38,458 nucleotides of DNA from JALQUL01 sp040382935 (GTDB taxonomy: Bacteria > Pseudomonadota > Gammaproteobacteria > Burkholderiales > Burkholderiaceae_C). Both the position numbers and the translations under genes were made by a program. Positions 15,935 through 24,893 of the stretch are shown one piece after another; positions within the stretch are counted from its first letter, which is position 1; each line of letters starts with the position of its first letter. Location: contig JBEIEP010000029.1 of the NCBI GenBank assembly GCA_040382935.1, forward strand, positions 1-38,458, given 5' to 3'. The notes beneath the pieces are model-generated. The model was given only the letters and a program-made list of their open reading frames with translations, was not told the origin of the DNA and ran no database searches.

Positions 15935-16861
15935 TTAAGTGGTGCGGCGCAGGGCGTAGGCGTCTACGATTTTGGCCACCAAGGGGTGGCGTACCACGTC
16001 GGCACTGGTAAAGTGGCATATCGCAATGCCAGAGACACGGCGCAGCACGTGCTCGGCCTCTATCAGGCCACTGGTTTGGGTTTTTGGCAGGTCGATCTGG
16101 CTCACGTCGCCGGTGATCACCGCTTTGCTGCCAAAACCCAGGCGGGTTAAAAACATTTTCATCTGTTCGGACGTGGTGTTTTGCGCCTCGTCCAAAATCA
16201 CAAACGAATGGTTCAGGGTGCGGCCGCGCATAAAGGCCAGGGGGGCCACCTCTAGGGCACCGCGTTCAAAGGCTTTTTGTGCTTTCTCAAAACCCATTAA
16301 ATCGTACAGGGCATCGTACAAGGGGCGCAAATAGGGGTCGATTTTTTGCGTTAAATCGCCGGGCAAAAAGCCTAAGCGCTCGCCCGCTTCTACAGCGGGG
16401 CGTGTTAGCACAATGCGTTGCACGCTGCTGCGCTCTAAGGCACTTACGGCGCTGGCCACGGCCAAATAGGTTTTGCCGGTGCCCGCTGGGCCAATACCAA
16501 AGGTAATGTCCTCTTTGGCAATCGCCTCAAGGTATTGGGCCTGCCCGGGTGTGCGGGCCACCAAATCGGCGCGACGCGTGGCAAGCGCCGGGCCCCCCTC
16601 GCCCTCTGCGCGATCACCCGTGAGCATCAGTTGCAAGGTGGCCGCGTCCAGGTGGCGTCCGGCCATTTCGTAGGCGGCTTGCAGCACCTCTAGGGCTTTT
16701 TGCGCGGCCGCTTTGGGGCCATCAATGCGAAACTGCTCGTGTCTATGGGCAATTTTGACATCCAGCGCGGTTTCTATGGCCCGCAAATGGGCATCGGTGG
16801 GGCCGCATAGCTTGTCTAAACGCGGGTTGCTGACGGGCGTGAACGAATGGCGCAAAATCAA
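15935..16861 (-). CDS. ybeZ: PhoH-family ATPase (YbeZ)
   Basis: 308 residues. The P-loop NTPase domain has Walker A GIGPAGTGKTYLA and Walker B VILDEAQN; an N-terminal domain of about 90 residues (HLRAIETALDVKIAHRHEQFRI) resembles a KH-like fold. It works with YbeY in rRNA processing. The start codon appears to be TTG at 16861: an AGAGGA ribosome-binding site lies 8 bases upstream and the protein then begins MILRHSFTPV. Divergent from ruvA across about 60 bp. Confidence 0.93.
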   Translation of the reverse strand: MILRHSFTPVSNPRLDKLCGPTDAHLRAIETALDVKIAHRHEQFRIDGPKAAAQKALEVLQAAYEMAGRHLDAATLQLMLTGDRAEGEGGPALATRRADLVARTPGQAQYLEAIAKEDITFGIGPAGTGKTYLAVASAVSALERSSVQRIVLTRPAVEAGERLGFLPGDLTQKIDPYLRPLYDALYDLMGFEKAQKAFERGALEVAPLAFMRGRTLNHSFVILDEAQNTTSEQMKMFLTRLGFGSKAVITGDVSQIDLPKTQTSGLIEAEHVLRRVSGIAICHFTSADVVRHPLVAKIVDAYALRRTT

Positions 16862-16921
16862 CGTGATAATCCTCTGAACTGATTACAACCCCCCAACCCG
16901 GCAACAACGCACAGGTGAACC

Positions 16922-17494
16922 ATGATAGGCAGGCTACACGGCATTTTGCATGAAAAGAACCCACCTGAGGTGATCGTGGACTGCAACGGTGTGGGCTACG
17001 AGGTGAGTGTACCCATGAGCACCTTTTACAACCTACCCGCCGTGGGCGAAAAAGTGGCCCTGCTTACCCACTTTGTGGTGCGCGAAGACGCGCAACTGTT
17101 ATATGGTTTTGCCAGCACAGAAGAGCGCGCCACGTTTAGGCAACTCATCAAAATTTCAGGCGTAGGGCCACGCACGGCACTGGGTATTTTGAGCAGCATT
17201 AGCATTTCCGAACTGAGCAATGCGGTGACCCGCCAAGAGGCGGGGCGTTTGACCAAAGTACCCGGCATTGGCAAAAAAACCGCCGAGCGCTTGTTGCTAG
17301 AGTTAAAAGGCAAACTGGGGGTGGATTTGGGCTTGCCAGCAGGGGCTGTGCCCGATGCCTCGTCCGACATTATTCAGGCCTTGATTGCCTTGGGTTACAG
17401 CGACAAAGACGCAGCCCTGGCCTTGAAGGCCCTGCCCGATGGCGTGGGCGTGAGCGAAGGCATTAAATTGGCGCTGCGGGCCTTGGCAAAATAA
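16922..17494 (+). CDS. ruvA: Holliday junction DNA helicase subunit RuvA
   Basis: 190 residues. An OB-fold comes first (MIGRLHGILHEKNPPEVIVDCNG), then two helix-hairpin-helix motifs (KISGVGPRTALGIL and KVPGIGKKTAERLLLEL), and a C-terminal UBA-like domain (DIIQALIALGYSDKDA) that contacts RuvB. It binds four-way junctions as a tetramer. Ribosome-binding site AGGTG precedes the ATG. ruvB follows after 41 bp; no ruvC is in the window. Confidence 0.97.
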   Translation: MIGRLHGILHEKNPPEVIVDCNGVGYEVSVPMSTFYNLPAVGEKVALLTHFVVREDAQLLYGFASTEERATFRQLIKISGVGPRTALGILSSISISELSNAVTRQEAGRLTKVPGIGKKTAERLLLELKGKLGVDLGLPAGAVPDASSDIIQALIALGYSDKDAALALKALPDGVGVSEGIKLALRALAK

Positions 17495-17535
17495 AGCAGG
17501 CGGATTTTTAGAGTCCATCAAAAGGCAAGCGAACA

Positions 17536-18594
17536 ATGACGATTCAAACCGATGACTTTGGCATGGCACCCGCCAAACGGGTGGTCTCTACCGAGCCCGA
17601 CTCGCCTCGCGAGGAGGCCATTGAACGGGCGCTACGCCCCAAGTTGTTCGACGACTACGTGGGCCAAACCAAAGTACGCGAACAGTTAGAGATTTTTATT
17701 GGCGCGGCCAGCAAACGCGGTGAGGCCCTTGACCACGTATTGCTGTTTGGCCCACCCGGTTTGGGCAAAACCACGCTGTCGCACATCATTGCCCACGAGC
17801 TGGGAGTCAACCTGCGGCAAACCAGTGGCCCGGTGCTAGAAAAGCCCAAAGACTTGGCGGCCCTGCTCACCAATTTAGAAAAAAACGATGTGCTGTTCAT
17901 CGACGAAATCCACCGCCTAAGCCCGGTGGTGGAAGAGATTTTGTACCCCGCGCTAGAGGACTACCAAATCGACATCATGATTGGCGAGGGGCCAGCGGCC
18001 CGCTCCATCAAGCTCGATTTGCAACCCTTTACCTTGGTGGGGGCCACCACCCGCGCGGGCATGCTCACCAACCCCCTGCGTGACCGATTTGGCATTGTGG
18101 CGCGGCTGGAGTTTTACACCCCCGAGGAGTTGGCCAAAATCGTGCGACGCAGCGCGCGCTTGCTCAACGCCGAGATGGACGACGAGGGCGGTTTTGAGAT
18201 CGCGCGCCGCTCACGCGGCACCCCCCGCATCGCCAACCGCCTGCTACGCCGGGTGCGCGATTATGCCGAGGTTAAAAGCGATGGCCGCATCACCTTGGCG
18301 GTGGCCAACCAAGCGCTGGCCATGCTAGACGTAGACCCGCAAGGCTTTGACATCATGGACCGCAAGTTGCTAGAAGCCATCGTGCATCGCTTTGACGGCG
18401 GGCCCGTGGGCCTAGACAACGTGGCCGCCAGCATTGGCGAGGAGCGCGACACGATTGAGGACGTGATTGAGCCGTACCTCATCCAGCAAGGCTTTTTGCA
18501 GCGCACCCCACGGGGGCGCATCGCCACCTTGGCGGCTTATCGGCATTTGGGGGTGGCACCGCCTAGTGCTGCGCCTGGGTTGTTTGGGGAATAA
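17536..18594 (+). CDS. ruvB: Holliday junction branch-migration ATPase RuvB
   Basis: 352 residues. AAA+ motor: Walker A FGPPGLGKTTL, Walker B LFIDEIHRL, sensor 1 GATTRAGML, sensor 2 region GTPRIANRLLRRVRDYA, and a C-terminal winged helix (PYLIQQGFLQRTPRGR). All key motifs are intact. It drives branch migration with RuvA. Its 3' end abuts the remnant of a toxin gene on the other strand (18621-18656). Confidence 0.98.
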   Translation: MTIQTDDFGMAPAKRVVSTEPDSPREEAIERALRPKLFDDYVGQTKVREQLEIFIGAASKRGEALDHVLLFGPPGLGKTTLSHIIAHELGVNLRQTSGPVLEKPKDLAALLTNLEKNDVLFIDEIHRLSPVVEEILYPALEDYQIDIMIGEGPAARSIKLDLQPFTLVGATTRAGMLTNPLRDRFGIVARLEFYTPEELAKIVRRSARLLNAEMDDEGGFEIARRSRGTPRIANRLLRRVRDYAEVKSDGRITLAVANQALAMLDVDPQGFDIMDRKLLEAIVHRFDGGPVGLDNVAASIGEERDTIEDVIEPYLIQQGFLQRTPRGRIATLAAYRHLGVAPPSAAPGLFGE

Positions 18595-18620
18595 GGCCCG
18601 TCGGTTGGAAAACGTCGCAC

Positions 18621-18656
18621 GCGCTTGAAAGCCGTGGCGCGGTCAATCGTCCGCAT
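18621..18656 (-). pseudogene. 5' remnant of a YafQ-like toxin gene
   Basis: An ATG at 18656 on the minus strand opens a frame beginning MRTIDRATAFKR, which matches the usual N-terminus of YafQ/RelE-type mRNA interferases (MRTIERTTxFKR). After about 12 codons similarity stops and the frame runs antisense into the ruvB 3' end. The ATG overlaps the antitoxin 3' end by 14 bases, a normal antitoxin/toxin overlap. The catalytic part is gone, so no active toxin is made. Confidence 0.5.
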
Positions 18657-18957
18657 GCAAGTCGGCCATCAGGTCATCAACACTGGCGAAACGCTTGCCT
18701 TTGCCTGCTTCAAGCTCGGCAATGGCCTTGCGCGTTGTTGCGCCAAGCTGCGCCTCCACTTCTTTCCGGGTGTAGGTTCGCTCCTGGCCCGAACGAACCC
18801 GTGCCAGAGATTGCTCGGCCAAGTACAAATCTTCCATGTCGTCTAGGTATTCGGCAATGGCGTGCTTGACGTAGAACGATACCTTACGGCCCGTTTTGGC
18901 CGCTAAGTTGGATAGTCGCGCCTCTTCGTCGGGTGAAAGTCTTACGGAAATCGGCAT
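18643..18957 (-). CDS. Chimeric antitoxin: ribbon-helix-helix N-terminus with DinJ/RelB-type C-terminus
   Basis: 104 residues from the ATG at 18957 (AAGAAG-like ribosome-binding site; 14 upstream in-frame codons ignored). Residues 1-72 match the small ribbon-helix-helix antitoxins paired with RelE/ParE toxins (MPISVRLSPDEEARLSNLA ... YLAEQSLARVRSG ... YTRKEVEAQLG). Residues 73-104 (ATTRKAIAELEAGKGKRF, then DDLMADLHADD) match instead the toxin-wrapping tail of DinJ/RelB antitoxins, whose partner is YafQ, and a YafQ N-terminus does follow. The junction near 18741 looks like a deletion that fused two neighbouring antitoxin genes in frame. Without an intact toxin it may act only as a DNA-binding repressor or anti-toxin for a toxin elsewhere, or be decaying. 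Confidence 0.7.
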   Translation of the reverse strand: MPISVRLSPDEEARLSNLAAKTGRKVSFYVKHAIAEYLDDMEDLYLAEQSLARVRSGQERTYTRKEVEAQLGATTRKAIAELEAGKGKRFASVDDLMADLHADD

Positions 18958-18978
18958 CACACTTCTTCTTTGTGAACA

Positions 18979-18984
18979 AGTATA
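18979..18984 (-). promoter_or_regulatory. -10 box of the chimeric antitoxin gene
   Basis: On the minus strand TATACT (plus: agtata) lies 21 bases before the ATG at 18957. The -35 region is weak. Spacing suits a short leader with the AAGAAG ribosome-binding site. Confidence 0.45.
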
Positions 18985-19027
18985 CGCCCGACTATGCACC
19001 TTTGTAGCTTGCTATTGCGCAATGACA

Positions 19028-19087
19028 GCGCCTACTACTCGTAGGCGCGTCCGGCTTGCCTGGGAGGTGAGACAAGGCAATGCCTTG
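19028..19087. promoter_or_regulatory. Two perfect inverted repeats upstream of the type III mod gene
   Basis: First, gcgcctac-tactc-gtaggcgc (19028-19048), an 8-bp arm palindrome; a third copy of gcgcctac stands at 19110-19117. Second, caaggca-a-tgccttg (19073-19087), 7-bp arms around a single base. Both lie in the 200-bp gap between the divergent antitoxin and mod genes, where no other gene is seen. They are candidates for operators controlling mod or for RNA hairpins in the mod leader. Confidence 0.5.
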
Positions 19088-19157
19088 GCATCGTGCGAAA
19101 ATCCCCAACGCGCCTACATTGTTACAACCCTGCCCTACATCACCGCGACCCCCTGCC

Positions 19158-21110
19158 ATGAACCCCATTGCCCAAAGCCTAGACCTGTCGCAGAGCCGCT
19201 TGGCCCAACTCAAAGCCTTGTTCCCGGACGCATTTTCTGAGGGTAAGTTAGACCTGCAACGGCTAGCAGCCGCATTGAACGAGAGCGGTGCCGCCTTGGC
19301 CAGTAGCCGAGAAAATTACGAACTAATGTGGGCGGGCAAAAGAGACGCCAGGGCCGAAATTCAAAAACGCACTACCGCCACCTTGCGCCCCGATACGGCC
19401 AACAGTGTGAACTGGAATGCCACGCAAAACTTGTACATTGAGGGCGAAAACCTAGAGGTGTTGCGCACCCTACAAAAAGCCTATTTTGGCAGGGTGAAGA
19501 TGATTTACATCGACCCGCCCTACAACACCGGCAACGATAGCTTTGTATACCCCGACGATTACACCGAAACCCTTAAAGACTACCAAGCTCGCACCGGCCA
19601 AACCGACGAAGACGGGTTTGTGAACAAGCAAACGCTTTGGAAAAAGAACTCACGCGAGAACGGCCAATTCCATAGCGTGTGGTTGTCCATGATGTACCCC
19701 CGCTTGTTTTTAGCCCGCAACTTGCTACGCGAGGACGGGGTGATTTTTGTGAGCATTGACGACAATGAAGCGGCGAACTTGAAGTTGTTGATGGATGAGA
19801 TTTTTGGAGAGGATTGCTTCATCGCTCAGTTCCCTTGGAAGAAGCGAACGGCGAAAAGTGATGTGCCTTTTGGTGTATCCCAAGATTACGAATGGCTCTA
19901 TGCTTATGGTAAGCACAAATTTTTGGCTGGTATCGCGCATGAGCGCAAGTATTTCATAACGTCAGATTACCTGAATGACCCTTGGCGGCTGTCTGACTTA
20001 ACAACGCAAAGAAGCTCGGAAGAACGACCAAACTCAGCATTTCCGATGACTGATCCGAAAACAGGTAAAACATACCCAGTCAATCCTAAGAGGGTTTGGG
20101 GGGTTAGCGAAGATACATTTCAAGGCTATTACGACAAAGGAAAAATCGTATTCCCAGACGATTATGATTTCTTGAATATTTCTATCCCCGCTTATCGAGT
20201 TTTTGAGAGTGAAGACAAGGCAAAAGCTTTGAAAAAATACGGTGCAGAAGCCAGTATCAAAGTCGCCTCAACGCAGTTGCCCAAAGAGGTTGGTATGTCG
20301 GAAAACGGCAACAAAGAAGTTGCAGAACTCTTTGGTGGCAAGCTGTTTTCATTTCCCAAGCCGTCCACATTGGTCAAGCATTTCGTTGATTTGGTGAACG
20401 ACAGAGACAGCGCGTGTGTTGTTTTGGACTTCTTCTCCGGCAGCGGCACCACCGCCCAAGCCGTTTTAGAGCTTAACGAGGAAGATGGCGGCAACCGCCA
20501 GTTTATTTGCGTGCAAATGCCCGAGGTGTTGGACGAGAGCAGCGAGGCCTACAAAGCGGGCTATCGCACCATTGCCGACATTGGCCGGGCGCGTATTGCA
20601 AAAGTGATTGATCGCATAGCCACCAAGCGCCAAGAGTCCCTTGCAAAAGAACCCCTTGTCGCCGAGGACAACACCCCCCGTCAAGCCTTGGGTTTTAACG
20701 CCTTTAAACTGGCACCCTCCAACTTTAAGGAGTGGCGCACCGACATCACCACGGTGACCGACTTGTTTGACCAGTTGGACTACCATGTTGACTCTACCCG
20801 CCCCGATAGCCACGCGGCCAGTATGGTGTTTGAATTGTTATTGAAATTGGCCCTGCCCATCACCACCCCCGTTGAATGCCACGCGCTTGATGGCGCACTA
20901 ACGCCGGCCACGGTTTACTTGGCAACGCCCGACAGTGGCAAGCACGTGGTGATGTTCTTTGAAGCCTTGTCGAGCGCGGTGTTGGCTTTTATTCTTCACG
21001 CCCAACCCGTCAAGGTTTTGTGCCTGAACAAGTGCTTTACCGACAGCCAAGCCTTGACCAATTTCAGCCTTCAGTTGCAAGACGCGGGGATTGCGCTTGA
21101 AGTTTTGTAA
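19158..21110 (+). CDS. mod: Type III restriction-modification system, DNA methyltransferase subunit (Mod)
   Basis: 650 residues, beta-class N6-adenine methyltransferase: catalytic YIDPPYNTG (DPPY 119-122) precedes the SAM motif LDFFSGSGTT (426-430). Between them, at about 216-400, lies the target-recognition domain. Mod confers sequence specificity, methylates one strand, and is needed by Res for cleavage. The start at 19158 (MNPIAQSLDLSQ) is where family-like sequence begins; 26 upstream codons are ignored. DNA for the recognition domain (about 19800-20360) is visibly more AT-rich than the flanks, which fits domain swapping. No simple-sequence repeat tract typical of phase-variable mod genes was seen. 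Res follows 33 bp later. Confidence 0.93.
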   Translation: MNPIAQSLDLSQSRLAQLKALFPDAFSEGKLDLQRLAAALNESGAALASSRENYELMWAGKRDARAEIQKRTTATLRPDTANSVNWNATQNLYIEGENLEVLRTLQKAYFGRVKMIYIDPPYNTGNDSFVYPDDYTETLKDYQARTGQTDEDGFVNKQTLWKKNSRENGQFHSVWLSMMYPRLFLARNLLREDGVIFVSIDDNEAANLKLLMDEIFGEDCFIAQFPWKKRTAKSDVPFGVSQDYEWLYAYGKHKFLAGIAHERKYFITSDYLNDPWRLSDLTTQRSSEERPNSAFPMTDPKTGKTYPVNPKRVWGVSEDTFQGYYDKGKIVFPDDYDFLNISIPAYRVFESEDKAKALKKYGAEASIKVASTQLPKEVGMSENGNKEVAELFGGKLFSFPKPSTLVKHFVDLVNDRDSACVVLDFFSGSGTTAQAVLELNEEDGGNRQFICVQMPEVLDESSEAYKAGYRTIADIGRARIAKVIDRIATKRQESLAKEPLVAEDNTPRQALGFNAFKLAPSNFKEWRTDITTVTDLFDQLDYHVDSTRPDSHAASMVFELLLKLALPITTPVECHALDGALTPATVYLATPDSGKHVVMFFEALSSAVLAFILHAQPVKVLCLNKCFTDSQALTNFSLQLQDAGIALEVL

Positions 21111-21143
21111 GGTGTTGCAGGGTGTTGTAGAAGGGTTTGCATA

Positions 21144-23858
21144 ATGGAGTTCAAATTTGACCACCACGCGCCGCACCAAATGGCGGCCTTGAATGCAGTG
21201 GTGCAGGTGTTTAAGGGGCAACCCCAAGCGGGCAGCGCGTTTGAGAACACCCGTGGCGAAACCGGTTCCGTGGCGTTTGGTGAAAAAGGCATTGGCAACC
21301 GTTTGGTGCTATCCGCAGAGCAATTGTTGGCTAACGTGCAAGCGGTTCAAGCAAGCAATGGCTTAGAGGTATCGGGTGCGCTGGTGGCAAACGGGCTAGG
21401 TGCCACCGACCCGGACGATGTTTCTTGGCAAGGGGTTGACCTGAATTTGTCGATAGAAATGGAGACCGGCACAGGTAAAACCTACACCTACATTCGTACG
21501 GTGTATGAACTGAATCGGGTGTATGGGTTTTGCAAATTCGTGATAGTGGTGCCCAGCGTTGCCATTCGTGAAGGCACGCTGAAGAACCTAGAAATTACCG
21601 CCAAAGACATGAAAGCGCAATACGGTGTGCCAGCCCATTACACGGTATGGGACAGCAAAAACCGCAATGGCTTGCGCAACTTTGCGGCGTCTAACTCGCT
21701 GCAAATTTTGGTGATCAACATTGACAGTTTTGCCAGCGATAGCAACATCATCAACACGGTGCGCGAGCAGGGCGTGAAACCCATTGAGTTTTTGCAGGCG
21801 ACACAACCCATTGTGATCGTGGACGAGCCACAAAATATGGAAACGGATGTCCGCCGCCAAGCCATTCACAACCTGAACCCACTTTGCACTTTGCGCTACA
21901 GCGCTACGCACAAAAATCCCTATAACCTGATTTCTAGGCTAAGCCCTGTAGAGGCCTACAACCTGGGCTTGGTCAAACAAATCCAGGTGGATGGCATCAC
22001 GGCGGACGACAACTACAACGCAGCTTTTGTGGCCCTAAAAGAAATTTTGCGAACCAAGAAAACGCTTAAAGCAAAAGTGAGTATTTTTGCCAATGGGGAT
22101 GCAGGCGGGGTACTGAAAAAGGAAGTGGTATTGGCGGCGGGCGATGATTTGTTTGTGAAATCCAATCAACGCGAGATCTATCGGGACGGCTTCATTGTGG
22201 AGGATATCGACGCGGAACAGGGCCTCGTGAAGTTCACCGGAGGCTTGGTGTTACGCCAAGGGCAATCGCAAGGTGGACTCACCGATGAGGTTCAAAAATA
22301 TCAAATCGAACGCACGGTTAAATGGCATTTTGATCGTACTAAAAAGTTGGCTCCCTTGGGTATCAAAGTCTTGTCGCTTTTCTTCATTGATAGGGTGGCA
22401 AGCTATCGCGGCACAGAGGGTGAGAAGGCCAAGTTTGAGGCCTGGTTTGAAGAGTTATTTGAAAAATTTAGCCAGCAAAACCCCGGGTTGATACCGTACA
22501 CCGCGCAAGAGGTTCATAAGGGCTATTTTTCACAGGACAAAAAGGGGGCTTTAAAGGACACCAAGGGCACCACCAAGGACGATGAGGACACCTACAACCT
22601 CATCATGAAAAACAAAGAAGAGTTGTTGAGTTTAGACAACCCAGTGCAGTTTATTTTTTCGCACAGTGCTCTGCGCGAAGGTTGGGACAACCCCAACGTG
22701 TTTCAAATTTGCACTTTGAATGAGAGTGCAAGCGATGTAAAAAAGCGCCAAGAGGTGGGCCGTGGATTGCGCTTGCCAGTCAACAGCAAAACGGGGGAGC
22801 GCATCACTGACAAAAAAATTAACCTGCTCACTGTTATTGCCAACGAGAGCTATGAGGCCTTTACCAAAGCTCTACAAACCGAAATTGAAGAAGAAACAGG
22901 TGTGGCGTTTACCGGGCGCATTGGCAACGCCAACCGCGACAAGGTGGTGGTGAAATACTCTAAGCAAGAGCTGACGCGAGAGAACTATCCCCTTCTTTTT
23001 GAGCTGTGGGACAAGGTGAGTTTTCAGACGCGCTATGCCGTCGCGTATGAAGAGACTGTTTTGGTGAACAAAGCCACGTCTTTCTTAAAAGACACCAACC
23101 ACTACCCTACCGTTTCTTCATTGAAGCTCAATTCCAACACGGCCTTACTGACGATCAACGAGGCGGCCGTAAGCGCCCAAGGTACGGGCAGCGCGGTCAA
23201 GTCCGCCACGGTGGCTCCCAGTGCAATGCCGGATGTGTTTGGCTTTATTCAAAGCCGCATCAAGTTGTCCAGAAGCTCTATCGTGGCCGTGCTGAAGGCT
23301 TGCGGCCGTGCGCGTGAACTCGTGATTAATCCGCAACGCTTTTTAGAACTGGTGGTGGCGGCTTTTGAACGTGCCAGAAATGAGATTCTGTACGAAGGCG
23401 GCGTGAAGTACGAGCGCGGTGCCCCATGGGATTTGCACTATACCCAACAACTTTTTACCGACGAGTTGGGTGAAGTGCTTGCCGAGCAGGTGTTGGACGT
23501 GCGCGAGGGCTATGAGGACAAAACCCCGTTTAATTACTATCGAATCGATAGCAGCACAGAAGACAGTTTTGCCCGTGATTGCGAGGCGAGTGAAGAGGTG
23601 AAATTTTTCTTCAAAGTCCCACGCGGCTTCAAAATCCCTACGCCTATTGGCAATTACTCGCCTGACTGGGCTGTGGTGTTGGAGCGTGATAGCAAGTTGT
23701 ATTTTGTGGCGGAGACCAAGGGCACACTGGAGCCGCAAAAATTGCGTGGTGATGAGAAGTACAAAATACGCTTCGGGTCTGAGTTTTTCAAAACGCTGGG
23801 TACACAGATCCACTACAAGTTGGCGGTTAAAGCCCAGGACCTGGTTCAAACGGGATGA
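21144..23858 (+). CDS. res: Type III restriction endonuclease subunit (Res)
   Basis: 904 residues. Superfamily 2 helicase/ATPase: Walker A METGTGKT (106-113), motif II DEPQ (227-230), motif III LRYSATH, and motif VI region RQEVGRGLRLPV. The C-terminal nuclease has a PD-(D/E)XK pattern: SPDWAVV at about 840 followed by VAETKG at about 857. With Mod it forms a complex that translocates or diffuses along unmodified phage DNA and cuts beside head-to-head sites. The gene is full length with all motifs intact, so the system looks functional. Convergent with thiL (7 bp between stops). Confidence 0.94.
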   Translation: MEFKFDHHAPHQMAALNAVVQVFKGQPQAGSAFENTRGETGSVAFGEKGIGNRLVLSAEQLLANVQAVQASNGLEVSGALVANGLGATDPDDVSWQGVDLNLSIEMETGTGKTYTYIRTVYELNRVYGFCKFVIVVPSVAIREGTLKNLEITAKDMKAQYGVPAHYTVWDSKNRNGLRNFAASNSLQILVINIDSFASDSNIINTVREQGVKPIEFLQATQPIVIVDEPQNMETDVRRQAIHNLNPLCTLRYSATHKNPYNLISRLSPVEAYNLGLVKQIQVDGITADDNYNAAFVALKEILRTKKTLKAKVSIFANGDAGGVLKKEVVLAAGDDLFVKSNQREIYRDGFIVEDIDAEQGLVKFTGGLVLRQGQSQGGLTDEVQKYQIERTVKWHFDRTKKLAPLGIKVLSLFFIDRVASYRGTEGEKAKFEAWFEELFEKFSQQNPGLIPYTAQEVHKGYFSQDKKGALKDTKGTTKDDEDTYNLIMKNKEELLSLDNPVQFIFSHSALREGWDNPNVFQICTLNESASDVKKRQEVGRGLRLPVNSKTGERITDKKINLLTVIANESYEAFTKALQTEIEEETGVAFTGRIGNANRDKVVVKYSKQELTRENYPLLFELWDKVSFQTRYAVAYEETVLVNKATSFLKDTNHYPTVSSLKLNSNTALLTINEAAVSAQGTGSAVKSATVAPSAMPDVFGFIQSRIKLSRSSIVAVLKACGRARELVINPQRFLELVVAAFERARNEILYEGGVKYERGAPWDLHYTQQLFTDELGEVLAEQVLDVREGYEDKTPFNYYRIDSSTEDSFARDCEASEEVKFFFKVPRGFKIPTPIGNYSPDWAVVLERDSKLYFVAETKGTLEPQKLRGDEKYKIRFGSEFFKTLGTQIHYKLAVKAQDLVQTG

Positions 23859-23865
23859 CAATCGC

Positions 23866-24876
23866 TTAAGTCCTGTTACCCCTCGACAACGAAGCCAAAG
23901 CATCCCCTGCAAAGTGATCAAACGCCGATGAGGCCATTGGATCACCGATAAGGCCGGTGGCGTCGCGCAGTCGTAACCCAACGCTCTCCGTAATTTGCCC
24001 AATTCGATGAAGGCGGTAGGGCTGGCCTTGCGCGTCGGTGAGGGTGGCCAGAGACGTGCGAACCTGGGGTGGTGCGGTAACACACAGGGCGTAGTCGTCG
24101 CCCCCTGCCAGCACCCATTGCGCCATTTGCTCGGTGCTCCAACCCAGTGACGCCCCCGCTTCGCCCATGGTTTGGGCCAGCGCGGTTTCATCAAGCACCG
24201 CACCTACCTTGGATTGGGCCAAGATGTGGCCCAAATCGCCAGACAGGCCATCGCTCAAGTCAATCGCGGCATGGGCCATGTTGCGCAGGGCTTGGCCCAG
24301 TGCTACGGCGGGCTGGGGCCAGTCCAGGGCCTGTTGGGCTTTGGTTTGCAGTTCGCTTGGTAGTTGCAGCTCGCCCTTTTGCGCCGCCAACCCCAGGCGT
24401 GCCCAACCCAAATCGCCGCTGACGTAGATGTCGTCACCCACCTTGGCACCGGCACGGGTGAGGGCCTGGCCCACGGGCACTTCGCCCATCACAGTGATTG
24501 AAAGGGTGAGCGGGCCTGCTGTGGTGTCGCCGCCCACCAACTCGCAGCCGTGTGCGTCCGCCAAGGCCAACAGGCCTTGAGAGAATTTTGCCAACCAAGA
24601 AGCATCGATGCGGGGCAGGGCCAGGGCCAGTGTGAAGGCTTTGGGGGTTGCGCCCATGGCAGCCAGGTCACTCAAGTTGACGGCCAACGCTTTGTGACCC
24701 AGTGCTGTGGGGTCCACGTTCTCAACAAAATGGCGGCCCGCTACCAACATATCGGTGGAAACGGCTAGGTGATGGCCGGGGGCTAGCGATAGCAGTGCAC
24801 AGTCGTCCCCCACGCCCAGCACCGCATGGGGTGTGGGGCGTTTGAAGTAGGTGGCGATCAGGTCAAATTCACCCAT
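23866..24876 (-). CDS. thiL: Thiamine-monophosphate kinase
   Basis: 336 residues. It phosphorylates thiamine phosphate to thiamine diphosphate. The PurM/AIRS-like fold shows VGDDCALL near the N-terminus, DMLVAGRHFV, a Gly-rich ELVGGDTTAGPLTLSITVMG, and AHAAIDLSDGLSGDL; the Asp-rich metal/ATP sites are intact. Start at 24876 (MGEFDLIATYF); a TTG three codons upstream is less likely. It follows apaG by 17 bp on the same strand. Confidence 0.95.
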   Translation of the reverse strand: MGEFDLIATYFKRPTPHAVLGVGDDCALLSLAPGHHLAVSTDMLVAGRHFVENVDPTALGHKALAVNLSDLAAMGATPKAFTLALALPRIDASWLAKFSQGLLALADAHGCELVGGDTTAGPLTLSITVMGEVPVGQALTRAGAKVGDDIYVSGDLGWARLGLAAQKGELQLPSELQTKAQQALDWPQPAVALGQALRNMAHAAIDLSDGLSGDLGHILAQSKVGAVLDETALAQTMGEAGASLGWSTEQMAQWVLAGGDDYALCVTAPPQVRTSLATLTDAQGQPYRLHRIGQITESVGLRLRDATGLIGDPMASSAFDHFAGDALASLSRGNRT

Positions 24877-24893
24877 GGTGGGCAAACCAACAA

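Noticed and set aside
21111..21143. Short tandem ggtgttgca/ggtgttgta repeat between mod and res, considered as a phase-variation tract
   Set aside because: Only two imperfect units, outside the coding frames; not enough for slipped-strand switching.
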